Assembly (NCBI GenBank): GCA_963169105.1
Contig: OY720643.1
Coordinates: 27,128,373-27,192,372, forward strand
DNA: 64,000 nucleotides
Reading direction: 5' to 3'
Origin: Ceriagrion tenellum
Taxonomy: Eukaryota; Arthropoda; Insecta; Odonata; Coenagrionidae
A model generated the notes under the pieces. That model was not told where the DNA came from. It searched no databases and worked only from the letters and a program-made list of their open reading frames with translations. The position numbers were made by a program, and so were the translations under genes. Of the stretch, positions 46,701 to 57,881 are shown in pieces. The first letter of the stretch is position 1, and every line of letters starts with the position of its first letter.

Positions 46701-48802
46701 AATGCAATGTAGAGACGAATATGTATGCATTTACGTTAACAAGGGATAATACAGTCATACTTTCTTCTTTTAAGAGACATCTCATTCTACTCAAATGTCT
46801 CTCGATAGTTTTTGAACGCAAGTCATGATATTTAATCACTTTCGTTACTCAATACACTGTCTATTCTCCTCTGTAACCTATGAATTATACAGTCACATCC
46901 AATATATACGTGTTCGATAGAAACGGTCGAGAAAATACTTATGGTAAGGGTAATTGATTAAAAACTAGGCCATATCGCTATCAGCAAGTGGTGGCCCATG
47001 TGACAGCTCTTCAACACGAAAACAAGGCATTCCTCAAAGATAGTACAAACCCAAAACAATGGCACCTTTTTAATGACGCTTTAAGAGGTGACTAACCGAA
47101 TACTTAAGTCAGATGGTCAGTAAATACATTTTTTTAAATACCCATGCAGATGCAGACATTTTAAAGCTATCTAAATTATTTTGAACATTTCCAATCTACA
47201 TATTCATGAAAGCGAGTGATTTGAGAGCTCGGGGATCTCAGGCTTAAATCTAGGTGAACTTCATTAGATATTGCCGCCTTCTAACTAAGCGGAGATGCTT
47301 TTGCACCTCTTATTTCGAGGATAACCACAAAAGGCGAAAGATAAGGGACATGACCCCATGCCCTGATTTGTGAATACAGCGAGCCTTTCGACGTGATCAG
47401 AGGTGAGCCTTGCCGCACCAATCAAACAAAATACTAGGTTGATCACGAAGTGAGTCACATTCATGGAGCATGGAACTCTTCAGTTGATGATTATGACAGA
47501 AAAACTCAAGGGATTACCCCTTTTTGCCGCAGGAAGCACTCCATGTTACAAATCCATCAACGGAAGAAAAAGCGTGTTTTGCCTAGAGATGGCACGGTGG
47601 TATTTCACAAGAGCACGTCCAAATAATCCCTCATGGGATTGAGTAAGTCCATAATAGTGCACCAACGTGTCAACTCATGTTACATGTATATAGTTTTCAA
47701 TTACTAAATCCCTTTACTACCTTCGTTATAACAACAAATGATAATCTATAAACCCAGAGAGTTTGTGCATCTCTGGGAAATATTACAATTCAAGTCCATA
47801 TTTCTTTGCAATCATACTCGTATTGAATTACAGGGAATGACTACTCACATTATAAAATAACTAACTAGATCAAGTCATACAGCGCTTATCCAGTTTAATG
47901 CATCTTGGCTATTGGTGCTATTGTAGATAATAAATTCATCCTTCAAGGCAAACATGGTAAAAGTTTCATATATAATTATTATGAAAAATAAGCTCATTTT
48001 AACATACCTTACAATGTTTAGTTTTGTTAAATACGACAAAAATCAATGTCAATGCGGTAGCATTTACCACCATTAACACGATGTTGATGATTTTATTCAC
48101 AATTTCATTTATTCATTTGAATTTAAACGAGCATAACTGCTCTTAATTACATATTTCTTACCATTACCTCTTTTTTTACATACACAAACACCCGTGTCCT
48201 GGGCAGATAATATTCTACAGATTAATAAAATCAACCGTGATAATACTATTTGAGCTATAGCGTTGACCTACTGATGTGGTAAAATAAACCTTTTTCTTTT
48301 ATGTGATATATTTTAGAGATGTAGTTGCCAATTGTAGCTTTCAATTCGGTCCAGGGAGCTAATTAATTTACAACTACGCCCCTGCATTCCATTCGTTTTG
48401 GACATTAAGCAGTAAGAATCACACTTTAAAACAGGTCGGAAGGCGAGTCGATGAGAGGTAGACGAGAAAAAATATCAGAAATGGTTGTTTTTAGTAGATA
48501 TTCCGTAAAGGTGTAAAACATGTACGAGGTGGAGTTTTAATTACTTCGTCGCAAAATGCTTGTGTTTGTTAATATTTTTTGAGCGGATTTGATATTAATA
48601 TACCAATCACATGGCAGTTACTTTTGGGCATCTTAAAAGGCTACGGCAGGCTATCAAATGCTTCCTTAGTGTACACCGTTCCATTCAACACCGTTCGTGT
48701 GATTCTAAAATGCGCTGTTGAATTCGGATCAGCGCTTACTTTAACACCTAGAATGGAAAGTTAATTCCCAACATTAATTAGCAATAAAATTGCTGTCAAA
48801 AA
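46701..48802. other. AT-rich non-coding stretch
   Basis: Nothing supported. Confidence 0.4.
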
Positions 48803-48906
48803 TCACACAGATAAACTCAACTTTCTCAGGCAAGATATCGTAGAACAGCATAATGAATAATGAAGCTCAAATGATTTCGTACTGTCTACTAATTTTTATT
48901 TCACCT

Positions 48907-48951
48907 CTTGCTACACGTGTTTCGACTGACTAGCAGTCATCATCAGGCAAG
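48907..48951 (-). ncRNA. Complete hammerhead-like fold, intact core
   Basis: Minus strand: CTTGC, CTGATGA, T, GACTG, CTAGT, CAGTC, GAAA, CACGTGT, A, GCAAG. Stem I is CTTGC/GCAAG, stem II GACTG/CAGTC, stem III ACAC/GTGT with no loop, and the base after stem III gives a GUA triplet. All hammerhead positions are present in order, plus one extra U after the core. A stem III without a loop could only close between two molecules, as proposed for dimeric minimal hammerheads. Confidence 0.6.
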
Positions 48952-48964
48952 ACATCAGACAAGT

Positions 48965-49009
48965 CTTGCCTGATAATGACTGCTAGTCAGTCGAAACACG
49001 TGTAGCAAG
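48965..49009 (+). ncRNA. Complete hammerhead-like fold, mutated core
   Basis: Mirror copy with the same three stems: CTTGC (48965-48969) with GCAAG (49005-49009), GACTG (48978-48982) with CAGTC (48988-48992), and ACAC/GTGT. The core is CTGATAA, a single change at the invariant G8, predicted to abolish cleavage. Confidence 0.55.
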
Positions 49010-49245
49010 AGGTGAAATAAAAATTAGTAGACAGTACGAAATCATTTGAGCGTCATTACTCACACAGATAAGATAAAAATGATGACCGATAAGGTTAATA
49101 AGTTTTAAAAACCAATGCATCCGAAAATATTTTTCGATTTAGAATCGAGACGTTATAAAATAATATAACTCCCCCTTCAAGCGATATTAAAAGTTATCCA
49201 TTTCGCATCGATATGTAAAACGTATTGCAGCGCTCTAAGAGAAAG

Positions 49246-49279
49246 ATTGGGGGCAAGAGTATCGCCTCTTGTCCCCAAT
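49246..49279. repeat. Hairpin, 14-bp stem
   Basis: ATTGGGGGCAAGAG and CTCTTGTCCCCAAT pair with one mismatch around a 6-nt loop. It begins a GC-richer block. No poly-T or known structural RNA is associated. Confidence 0.7.
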
Positions 49280-50030
49280 GAGATGTGGTGTGGCCTCACA
49301 CGTGGATGTACATGGGATGAGATATCCACGAAGCGCGCCGTATTTGCGCACCAGTCCGCCGAGAATGATCCCGAGAGGTTATTGCTTGCCGACTGGATTC
49401 AACTCGCCGTGGCAATGTAGCAGAGAGTGAGTCAGACCCAATACCCCTCTGTCATCCCTTTCGCAAAGCAACGGGAGGAAAAGGGTTGAAAGGAGGAGGT
49501 GGATGGTTAGGGCGAACCCGTTTCGCATCGACTGGCATACCTCCAGCGTAGGTGGGCGATGTACTACTAGAATCCATTTTAAACGAGGATCCTTATTCCC
49601 ACAGCGAATCGACAAATTTTGGAGCGAGCGCTTCGTGCCAAAGGGCAGAGTTCTCCGGGTTAAATGTACAATTAAAATAAAATCCAACGTGAAAAAACAT
49701 AAAGAATATATACGGCGGCGGAATTGGAGTGCACGAAGGAATGAAAAAGCATATCGAAAACCTAAAGGGGTACAGTTTCAATTTCATGCCTTGTTTATTA
49801 TACCGTAAAGATCGATCTCTTTCAGTGAAATTTATATTTTCCCGGCAAGAGGTATTCCGTGAACATTCGGAAATTTTCAATGCGGCCATTGGGTCCACGT
49901 AGCCACTCAATCAGTCGTCCTTCCACTGGTCCGTGACTTTCAAAGGAGCCACATCCCCCATTCCCAATCGGCAGGAACCAGGGCAGAAGGTTATATGTAT
50001 ACACTACACACGTGGAAACTTGCGACGTCT
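49280..50030. other. GC-richer block
   Basis: Holds frames of about 100 codons on both strands (49379-49687, 49503-49808, 49593-49910) that overlap and carry no recognisable domain. It could be a conserved non-coding or regulatory segment; the sequence alone does not tell. Confidence 0.35.
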
Positions 50031-52332
50031 ATGGAGGAAAAAAATCCAAAGAGGAATTCCCAATGGAGGCCAAAAACAATAATGCTTCACCGTATAATTC
50101 CAGCGCTTTTAAAGCTCACTGGTCAAGTTAATTAAAAGAAGTGGGAAGTGTTTGACCCCACGCGTGCGCACTATGTCATAGTCATCAGTAGGTCAATCTA
50201 GGCGAGTGATCACGAATTCTAATAACGCGTGCGCTCACGGTATTCTCATTTTGTACATCTTGTCAGGTTCTTTAAGGTAGTCCGAGCGAGATAGTTTCCT
50301 AGTCATAATAGAGAACATATTCAAACTATACGTTTTAATTTCACCAGCTGTGAGAGACACGAATTAAATATTGCATTATTAATGGTGCAATAAAATAGTT
50401 ATACATGTAGGAAATAATAAGTAATTAAATGAAATTATCTAAATAAATCTTTAACTTGACTCATTCTTTTCGCGCGGTGCGTTTGAATCCCCTTCAAAAC
50501 GGAGGTTTTTTGTGATACCCAAGAACCTATTGTGGTGACAATATGATTAATTTTCAAAAATAGTTGAGAAAACATACAAACTACACGCCGTTAGTTTTTT
50601 TACGACATTAAGTGTTAGAAATTCCTCATTTTGTAAATAATATCTCTCTGAAGTACATACACGTACCATATCCCACGTAAAAGGTCTGGGATGTTTTCGC
50701 CAAATATCTCGGAAAGTAATGTGGTAAGGGGTTGAATTTTTGGTGTCAATAGAAGGGTGAGATATTTTTCTTTAAAATGAGACCAAATTCATTGATTTCT
50801 AAGTAAAATGATATTTCGCTCAAACTACCTTTCACCTATAATTTTGATGGATGAAGTGCATTCTCAAAATGGTGGCGGAGTATTTCGCACTGAGCGCTGC
50901 TTTTTTATATTAATTACGACAACGAGAAGAACCGTAACCCACCCAAGGGATTGGACTACTGAAAACTCTCTCTGACAGTTCTGTTCTCTAGGCATCAAAA
51001 CTTATTCCAATTACTATGAATAGGATGAAAGATGAATTAAAAGGGCCGGATCAGAACGCATAACTGATCATTAAGAATTTTGGGCTAGTTTCCCAGTCAA
51101 ATAAAGTTAAAGCTCTTATTTCAAAATGCTCAACTCAAAACAGTGAAAAATAAATGCTTCCATACTAATCCAACAGTGCCCTATTGACTTTTGAGTTGAT
51201 CGATTGGAGAAGGGTGTGAAATGAAAGGTGAAGATGCTAATTTGAGACGTGAATATTAAGGTTTGCCTCCAGGAATAGAAATTAACAGGGCTAATAGATG
51301 GACGTGGAGGTAGTAGAAAGACTATCGACTTAACGTGCAGCAAGATTAATTATACAGGCTTATGAAAGCTGAAGAAAGGAGGTAAAATATTGTTTGGCAG
51401 GAGAGATGCATTAAGCTAATCTAGCATCAGCATAGTGCTCACACAAATTGTTCATTATTCCATACATAAAAGATATAGATGCAAAATACTAAGCTTGATA
51501 ATGCAGATAAATGTTTCCTAATCTGCACTTTAAACCTTAGAGTTTAACTCATTCATGCTATATAATGATCTACGCGATATATTGACGAAATACTGAAACT
51601 TACTGCGAGGACTGCAAATCCACGTTTCTGTCGGTATGTTGCTCCTCTATACTTCAAGGACAAACGTGCGAATGATCTTTTTCTAAATAGTATAGCAAAA
51701 GCGTTTTCAAAAATGATTCATCGATGACCAGTGGTTATCTCAAGGGACAGCATAGGTACACGAAATAATAAGGCTGGATGTAACATAAAATGCAAAGTAA
51801 TTATCATCGCTCCAAAATACTTGGAATTCATTAATCTCTGCTTGGCTTTAGTCAACATTTTTCCTTGATAAGCAATGGAACTAAGGAAGAGTTGAGCGAT
51901 ATTTCAGGCTGTGCTTCAAAAATATTTGAGAAAAACTATTAATGTTACAAAGTAGAACAAATTTGAAATGATATGAAGACAATTTTTCCTAAAATTATTG
52001 CCTAGGTCAGGGCTGAATCCATAAGGGTCGTAACTATGAGAAGGAATACTTCAAGGGATTTATTATGATTATGAATTGCATTTCTCTATTTCACAGCCTT
52101 GTTTTTTAGAATCATTACTTTACCAACAGCTCTGGATCGTCATCAATGTCAGCCATCAATCTAACATTAGATTTCCTGCAGCTGCCTATCTACTCCCCTA
52201 ACAAGTAACCACAATATTATTCCGCCTTTCTTTGAAGGTCTTCAATATTTTTACCGGTGCAATCCACCCTTTCTCTTTCGTAGTAAAATTAATCGTCGAC
52301 GGGCCTACTTTGTCGAATTTTTCCATGGTTTG
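50031..52332. other. AT-rich non-coding stretch
   Basis: Nothing supported. Confidence 0.4.
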
Positions 52333-52370
52333 GAATGACATAACTTAGTACTTTACCACACGTTTTATTA

Positions 52371-52411
52371 TCCTCAACCGGTTTCAACGCAATAACATTA
52401 TTTTCAACAGG
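52371..52411 (-). ncRNA. Hammerhead-like motif, decayed core
   Basis: Minus strand: CCTGTTGAAAATAATGTTAT then TGCGTTGAAACCGGTTGAGG. The GAAA plus ACC/GGT stem and U remain, but the CTGANGA core is lost. Confidence 0.4.
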
Positions 52412-52455
52412 TTTCCGAACATAATGTTACTAAACACTTACAAGAGGTTTAGTAA

Positions 52456-52497
52456 CCTACTGAAAATGACGATATTGCGTTGAAACCGGTTGAGGCT
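52456..52497 (+). ncRNA. Hammerhead-like motif
   Basis: CTGAAAA (52460-52466), TG, ACG, ATATTG, CGT, TGAAA, CCGGT, T, then GAGG, which pairs with CCT before the core with one offset. The core carries G8-to-A. Stem III position is ACC/GGT followed by U. Confidence 0.45.
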
Positions 52498-52534
52498 AAT
52501 AAACCGTGAGAAAAAGTACAAAGTTATATCATTC

Positions 52535-55200
52535 TTTCAAAGTAATTCTTTCACCTCATATCCCCTACCATTATTTGTTCAAGAGGCTGCCGTGCCGCCT
52601 AATGTGTCTTCATAGTATCTTTGGCTCTTTTCGTCTCAAAATGTCCATTCTTGTCGCGACAATCACTTTCATTCAAAAGTGAAAATTGAGCCTGAAAATG
52701 TATTAGCAAACTTATTGCCACCAAAATTCGACAGGACCGAGATGTGTGGTGCTGGGAACTTTAGTGGATTAATAAAATTAACTCTCGGTGCTTCATCAGC
52801 GTACATATTGCTCCAAGAGCAAATACCAAACTCCACCATAGTCGAAAGCCTTCATATGGGAAATGACATCGTTAGTGAAAAAAATCAGTTCCCCAGGTGT
52901 CCCTCGAACCCCAGTCCACCGTTAGAGACGGCTGGGGCCCACCGCACACAGCAGCGTGTCGGCAGACCCGGGGAAGTGATTAACGTGAAAAAAGTTCAAC
53001 GGCGTGAAATCCGCTTTCACAGCCCACTCTGACCGCACCATTTTAAAAACCGGACACCGCCCGGTGGAATAGTTCCATTAACCCAGTTTCGGCACAGTCC
53101 GCATAACCTACACACACAATCACATGGGAAACTGCCTTGAAACTCAGAAGGTAACTTCAGCCTGGTAAAAAAAAATCACGTCCTCTATCTAAAAAAGTGA
53201 TGGGCAGCGAACCGTTCGACATTAATTCCGCTCTTTTGGACCAAACAAACAAAGCAAACGTGCCGAGAATTTTCGCATTCCTGAGGCAAAACATAAGAAT
53301 AATAAAGCTTTTCGGTAAAATGGATTATTCCAAAACAGCAACGAAAACATTAACAAATTGAGTTTATACAAGGAAGTACTGCACCCAATAAATAAATAAT
53401 AAGTAAATTCAGTAAATAAATAAATGGAGTGAATACGAGAATGGACATTAGGCTTATGAAAACGGAATATGAAAGCAGTAATATCGAGTTTTAATTCGGT
53501 AATAATGGATCGATCATTTAGACATATCACATATGCAGTTTATTATAATGATTACCACGTTCCAGATACGATGATAACTAGAACAAATATATCGTATCGA
53601 TGAATGATTATCGTCACATTAAAATGTCTATTCATTAATAATTTACTTCCATTATCATTATAGATAAAAACGGATCGTTTCCTATCATTTCCGATTCTAC
53701 AATCGAACTCTCTGGTATTGATGAATATTTTGGAATGGTTTACATTTTTTGATGAAAATGGAAAATAAGGTGAACTTCCGATGGGAAAATAAACAGCAAA
53801 CTCTCAACATTCAAAACAGATGTTAGCGGGGTACATCAGGATAGAATTGAGAACAAAAATTAGGATATATAGCTTTTAAATTATTAGGAAAACCTTTTAT
53901 AAGTACAATATGGTTATTAACTGATCGTTTGGTTTTTATAATACTCGCCATTTTAATATTTAAATTTAAATATTCTCCAAGTTTACCCTCAATCATATTT
54001 GCTAACAGAACTTTCATTATAAATTATAATAAAACATATCGTGAGATTGCATCATAAATATGAAGATTTTATTCTTCTATGGTAACAGTTTACATGATAC
54101 TGGCTAACGGTACTATTGATTATTATCGTCGCATTTGTTTATGATATATCATAATGGCATTGACACCACGTATTTGAATTTGAATTTTATTTCATCAGAA
54201 TGAATTTCACACAGGTGTTTTTCCACTAGATGAATTAGTTAGGTATATATCTATAAAATTTGGTTCAACACTATTTCATGCATGATTGAAAGGTCAATCG
54301 TACAATTAATAACAATGGAAAAATCGTTCGTCAAAAATCATAGTCGTGAAGGAAATAACGCGAGGGTCTTACTGTCATACCGTAGCTACAAACATTACCA
54401 TAATTCACATAAGAATGAAAAAATTTGACCTTCAAAGACATTATGCTTCAAATATTATGTTAGTAGTTTCATATGGTCATATTCTTAAGATGTCAAAAAT
54501 AGGCATGAAATGATTTCCTTGCTTTCCATGAACGAGAGCGCCTATTTTTTGTGAAACAACTTTCAAATGCGAGAAAATACTATAGATAATAGACGAAATA
54601 GCAAGAAATCAATGCAGCAAATGGCATTCGGGTTGAGTTGTGACGTCACTTCGTTTCACAGGTGGGGGTTGTATATTTCAGCGCGAAAAACAATCGAGTT
54701 TTCCAACTCATTTTTCAACATTGATATTTACGAAGCAAAATGACATCTGGAGAAGAATGTACTAAACTACTCCTGGAGTAGAATGATTAGCATCGAAAAA
54801 TTTATTATCGTTGCTAATTGAAATGTAGTCAAAGGGATAGCCTGGTGACCCTAGAATCTTGCGAGATAAAGAGACGCAGAGAGAGGGACGGATGCCGCAA
54901 GAATGTGTAAGCTGGAATTCCATGCATCTGGTTGGAAATCGGGATATTGTGATCTATTTCTCGGGATGGCTAAGAGCTTATCTTCCATTCTCGTTCCACT
55001 GAAAATTACTGTCTATCTGAAATAAAGTGATTTTACATTCACTCCTCTTCTCTAATGCCTTATAATTTCAATAGGCTTTTCTGACTGATTATCCCCCCCC
55101 TCTCTGTACCGGAGATTAATTTGAGGACTTCGTTATTCGGAATTAAGTATTTTACCCGAAAAAATGCAATCGTTTTATATATTTAGTTCGAATGCGAGGA
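52535..55200. other. Non-coding stretch
   Basis: No supported gene. 52900-53100 is GC-richer. AAAT-type simple repeats lie at about 53388-53425. A single perfect TGACGTCA (CRE-type octamer) is at 54641-54648. Confidence 0.4.
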
Positions 55201-55314
55201 TGTACCCTTTAGGGAGGTAAATGTGGTGGCATCTCGTTGCTCCCACATCGCAGTACCCCAGCCGATTCCGTAAACTTCACTCGCGCCTGAAGTTGTGGCA
55301 GTTGATACTGGGTC

Positions 55315-55398
55315 AACCTTCTTCACCTGCGCCATCAGTGCTTTCTGCTGAGGCTGCTGCCTCTGACCACTCTGAGGCAGCAGCCTCAGTAGAAGGTT
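55315..55398. repeat. GC-rich perfect hairpin
   Basis: CTGAGGCTGCTGCCTC (55348-55363) and GAGGCAGCAGCCTCAG (55374-55389) are exact complements around a 10-nt loop. AACCTTCT (55315-55322) and AGAAGGTT (55391-55398) pair again outside it, with a 25-nt bulge on the left. A 63-codon frame (55221-55412) runs through and encodes an Ala/Ser-rich end, but I do not recognise it. Confidence 0.8.
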
Positions 55399-55482
55399 CG
55401 GGTAGTATGTAAAATTTTATTTCCACAGACAGGAAAATATTTTCCGCCACTTGGTTTCGAACTTCCAGCCCTCAGAATGGGA

Positions 55483-55779
55483 TTGGATTGGATATTTGGG
55501 GAGGCGACCGACTGCTAAGGTCATTTGCGCCATAGGGGAAAGGTAAGGAAGGAAGGGTGGATGGAAACCCGGCGTCGGCATTGGACTGATCTTAACAAAA
55601 GGCGCCAAGGGAACCGCGGCTTAACGTCTCATCCGACAGACGGAGTACTGCACTAAAGCGCCCTTCACAAGACTTTGGAGATTGGGTTTCCTCTGAAAAA
55701 CATCCTCCTCTGCAGAGATTTGTACCCTGGCCATCCGTATGGTTAGCCAGTACTCCAGCCACCACACCAACCCGATCCT
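55483..55779 (-). mobile_element. tRNA-derived SINE with target-site duplications
   Basis: On the minus strand the 5' head starts near 55775 and has an A-box-like TGGCTGGAGTACTGG (55747-55761) and a B-box-like GGTACAAATCT (55717-55727), the internal RNA polymerase III promoter spacing of tRNA-derived SINEs. The body follows, with GACGTTAAGCCGCGGTTCCC and a stretch ending GCAGTCGGTCGCC. The 3' end is a short ATCCAATCCAATCC tail. Flanking CTCAGAATGGGA (55471-55482) and CTCAGATTGGGA (55780-55791) form a 12-bp duplication with one mismatch. It looks full-length, about 297 bp. Confidence 0.8.
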
Positions 55780-55791
55780 CTCAGATTGGGA

Positions 55792-57859
55792 GTTGAATAT
55801 CGCATTATTTGATAGCTCGCTTGTTATTCTCAAATCTTTGAATTAATAAAATATTTGCGTATTAAGTGACTCGATTTATACAGCGGCTGAATTGTCTGCT
55901 CATCAAATTTAGGGCCATAGTTTTATTTCAACAGGTAAAAACATATTGACAGGATGTTTTCTATTTTGAGAAATTTTAATTATATTTTTTCTGACTTTTT
56001 CAGATTTTCTGACATGCTCATAGCTTAATGAAAATATAAAAACATAACTACGAAACTCCAACAAACTTTGCCACTTCTCATCAATCCAATTCAAAATCAA
56101 AGAAAGATAAAGTGAAAAAGAATCTGGTAGACAGCTATTCATCTGCGTACTCAGTAGTATACAACATTGCTAATTGTAACCCATGGCATGAAGCAGCCAA
56201 TTTATAGAGCAAGTCGTAAGATGATCAAGGATAACATTATCGGGGTTCTAAAAGAAAAGGTTTGATAGTAGAGGCATGAATACGTGCTTAAAATGCAAAT
56301 AATATGAATGTACTTGAATTTATGACTATGTTCGTTTAGGTATTAGGAAGAATCCATGGCTCATAATGATGATTTATTCATATTTAAGTTCCGTCTATAA
56401 ATAAGCCGAAAACGTTCTCGTTTATCAAATCAGTAACATAGCTTGTTCCTTGGGAATTTGACGTGAACTGTAACTCCACTTTTTAACAACCCATCATATT
56501 CATCACCAACACTGCTAAATACAATCACATTATGCGGAACATAACGTATTAAAATCCAATCTAAATCACACAAAAGAGCCGTATATTAGCTCGCTCGACT
56601 TCGTGTCTCGATTAATTCTCTACAAAGCAGGTGCCATCTCATTTTGAGTATCTTTCAATGGAAGGTTTATCATTTTAATATTGATAAGTTGTCATAAAAT
56701 TCCAGCAAATTATCCCAATATAGATGGAGTGAAATTCCAGAGAAATTCGGGTTACGAGGTAAATGGGGATCAGCGTAAGTTACGCAGACCAAAAAAATTA
56801 ATAAAAACTAAGTCCCTTCATTTGGATAAATTAAAATCGCAGTTTTACGAAGGTTCCAAATCATGATTGGCATTTATTTTAAAAAAATCGTTGTAGTTAA
56901 TGGATTTCATGCTACGTTACATTCCCAGGGCACACTTCTCCTTCCCTTGTGAAAGGGTCAAGCTAAAAACTACAGAGTATGTAATGTTCACATGAATTAG
57001 TTACATCGCCTATTAAATCACTATTATAGCGTTATTGCACCTTGTTTGCCTTCTTTATGGGATTTTTTTAATTTTTATAATGTTTATTTCCAAAAAGCAG
57101 GAAGAAAAATTCGTATCCGAGACTAGTGACGTGAAAATGTCGGACGTAATATAGTGGCTGGATATCTAAGAAAATGTGTATCTAATTGTAGAGACGCTCC
57201 TAAAAGCTTCTGCTTGGCAGCATCTTCTGCATAAATATTGATGCAAGCGGTGAATATTTCTAACGAGATTACCCAAAAACTGTTACCAAGCACTTGTTTG
57301 GCCAGAGGAAATTTGTTTTGTCATATTGCATTCAAGTGGGCATGTAAATTCCTCGCCGATTGCTGGAAAAATCACACCATCAATGTTGGGGCACAACAAT
57401 GAATTGAAAGTTAATGTTAGTGCTTCACAAAATGACATTTTATCAAACAGCGAATGCAAAACTCAACCAAAGTCATCGGTATTTATTGCAGAATAGTTTC
57501 ATGCGTGAGCAGTTGAGACAACAAGAAAGGCTCGACTGTTAATGCAATGAAAATAATGGTCGTCTTATCATTTAAACATATGCATCCTTTGGGCGCAAAT
57601 ATGTCATGCAGTGTCCCAATTGCTAAGATAAGGGAAATAAATATGCAAATATAATAGAATAAGTGTGTTTCTATTACTTATATTCTAATCCCACTATTCA
57701 TTGAAACGGTAAAAGAAACAATGAACGGCGAATACAGCACGTTATGAGTGGCTTCTCAGGTGTTATCCATAACGGATGAAATGTTCACTCAAACATAAAA
57801 GCAAAAAGAATTTAGATAACGAGATAAAATTTTTCTAAAAAAAGCAAAAATGCAGCAGG
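55792..57859. other. AT-rich non-coding stretch
   Basis: No supported gene. A 61-codon frame at 56681-56866 is lysine-rich and unrecognised. Confidence 0.4.
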
Positions 57860-57881
57860 TTAAAAAAAAATTTTTTTTTAA
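57860..57881. repeat. TTA9T9AA palindrome
   Basis: A perfect 22-bp A/T palindrome: nine A followed by nine T within TTAA ends. Such tracts bend DNA or exclude nucleosomes; they can also arise by slippage. Confidence 0.85.

Larger units (their letters stand above)
48803..49071. mobile_element. Near-perfect palindromic element with two hammerhead-like motifs and 12-bp direct repeats
   Basis: Arms 48858-48953 and 48963-49058 are reverse complements over about 96 bp with only a few mismatches, around a 9-bp centre. TCACACAGATAA occurs at 48803-48814 and at 49060-49071, bounding the element like a target-site duplication. Each arm contains a full hammerhead-like fold on its own strand, pointing outward. 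No coding sequence is present. The high arm identity suggests the youngest member of the family in this window. Confidence 0.75.
52333..52534. mobile_element. Palindromic element with two hammerhead-like motifs
   Basis: Arms 52333-52413 and 52454-52534 are imperfect reverse complements. The spacer holds a further inner hairpin (GTTACTAAAC with GTTTAGTAAC). Each arm has CCTCAACCGGTTTCAACGCA or its complement. No clear flanking direct repeat. More diverged arms than the element at 48.9 kb. Confidence 0.7.

Noticed and set aside
54641..54648. TGACGTCA, a perfect CRE-type octamer
   Set aside because: An 8-bp match is expected by chance about once per window of this size, and no promoter is evident beside it.
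55711..55775. Possible tRNA gene on the minus strand
   Set aside because: A and B boxes are present, but the sequence continues into a SINE body with tail and target duplications. No intact cloverleaf was established.
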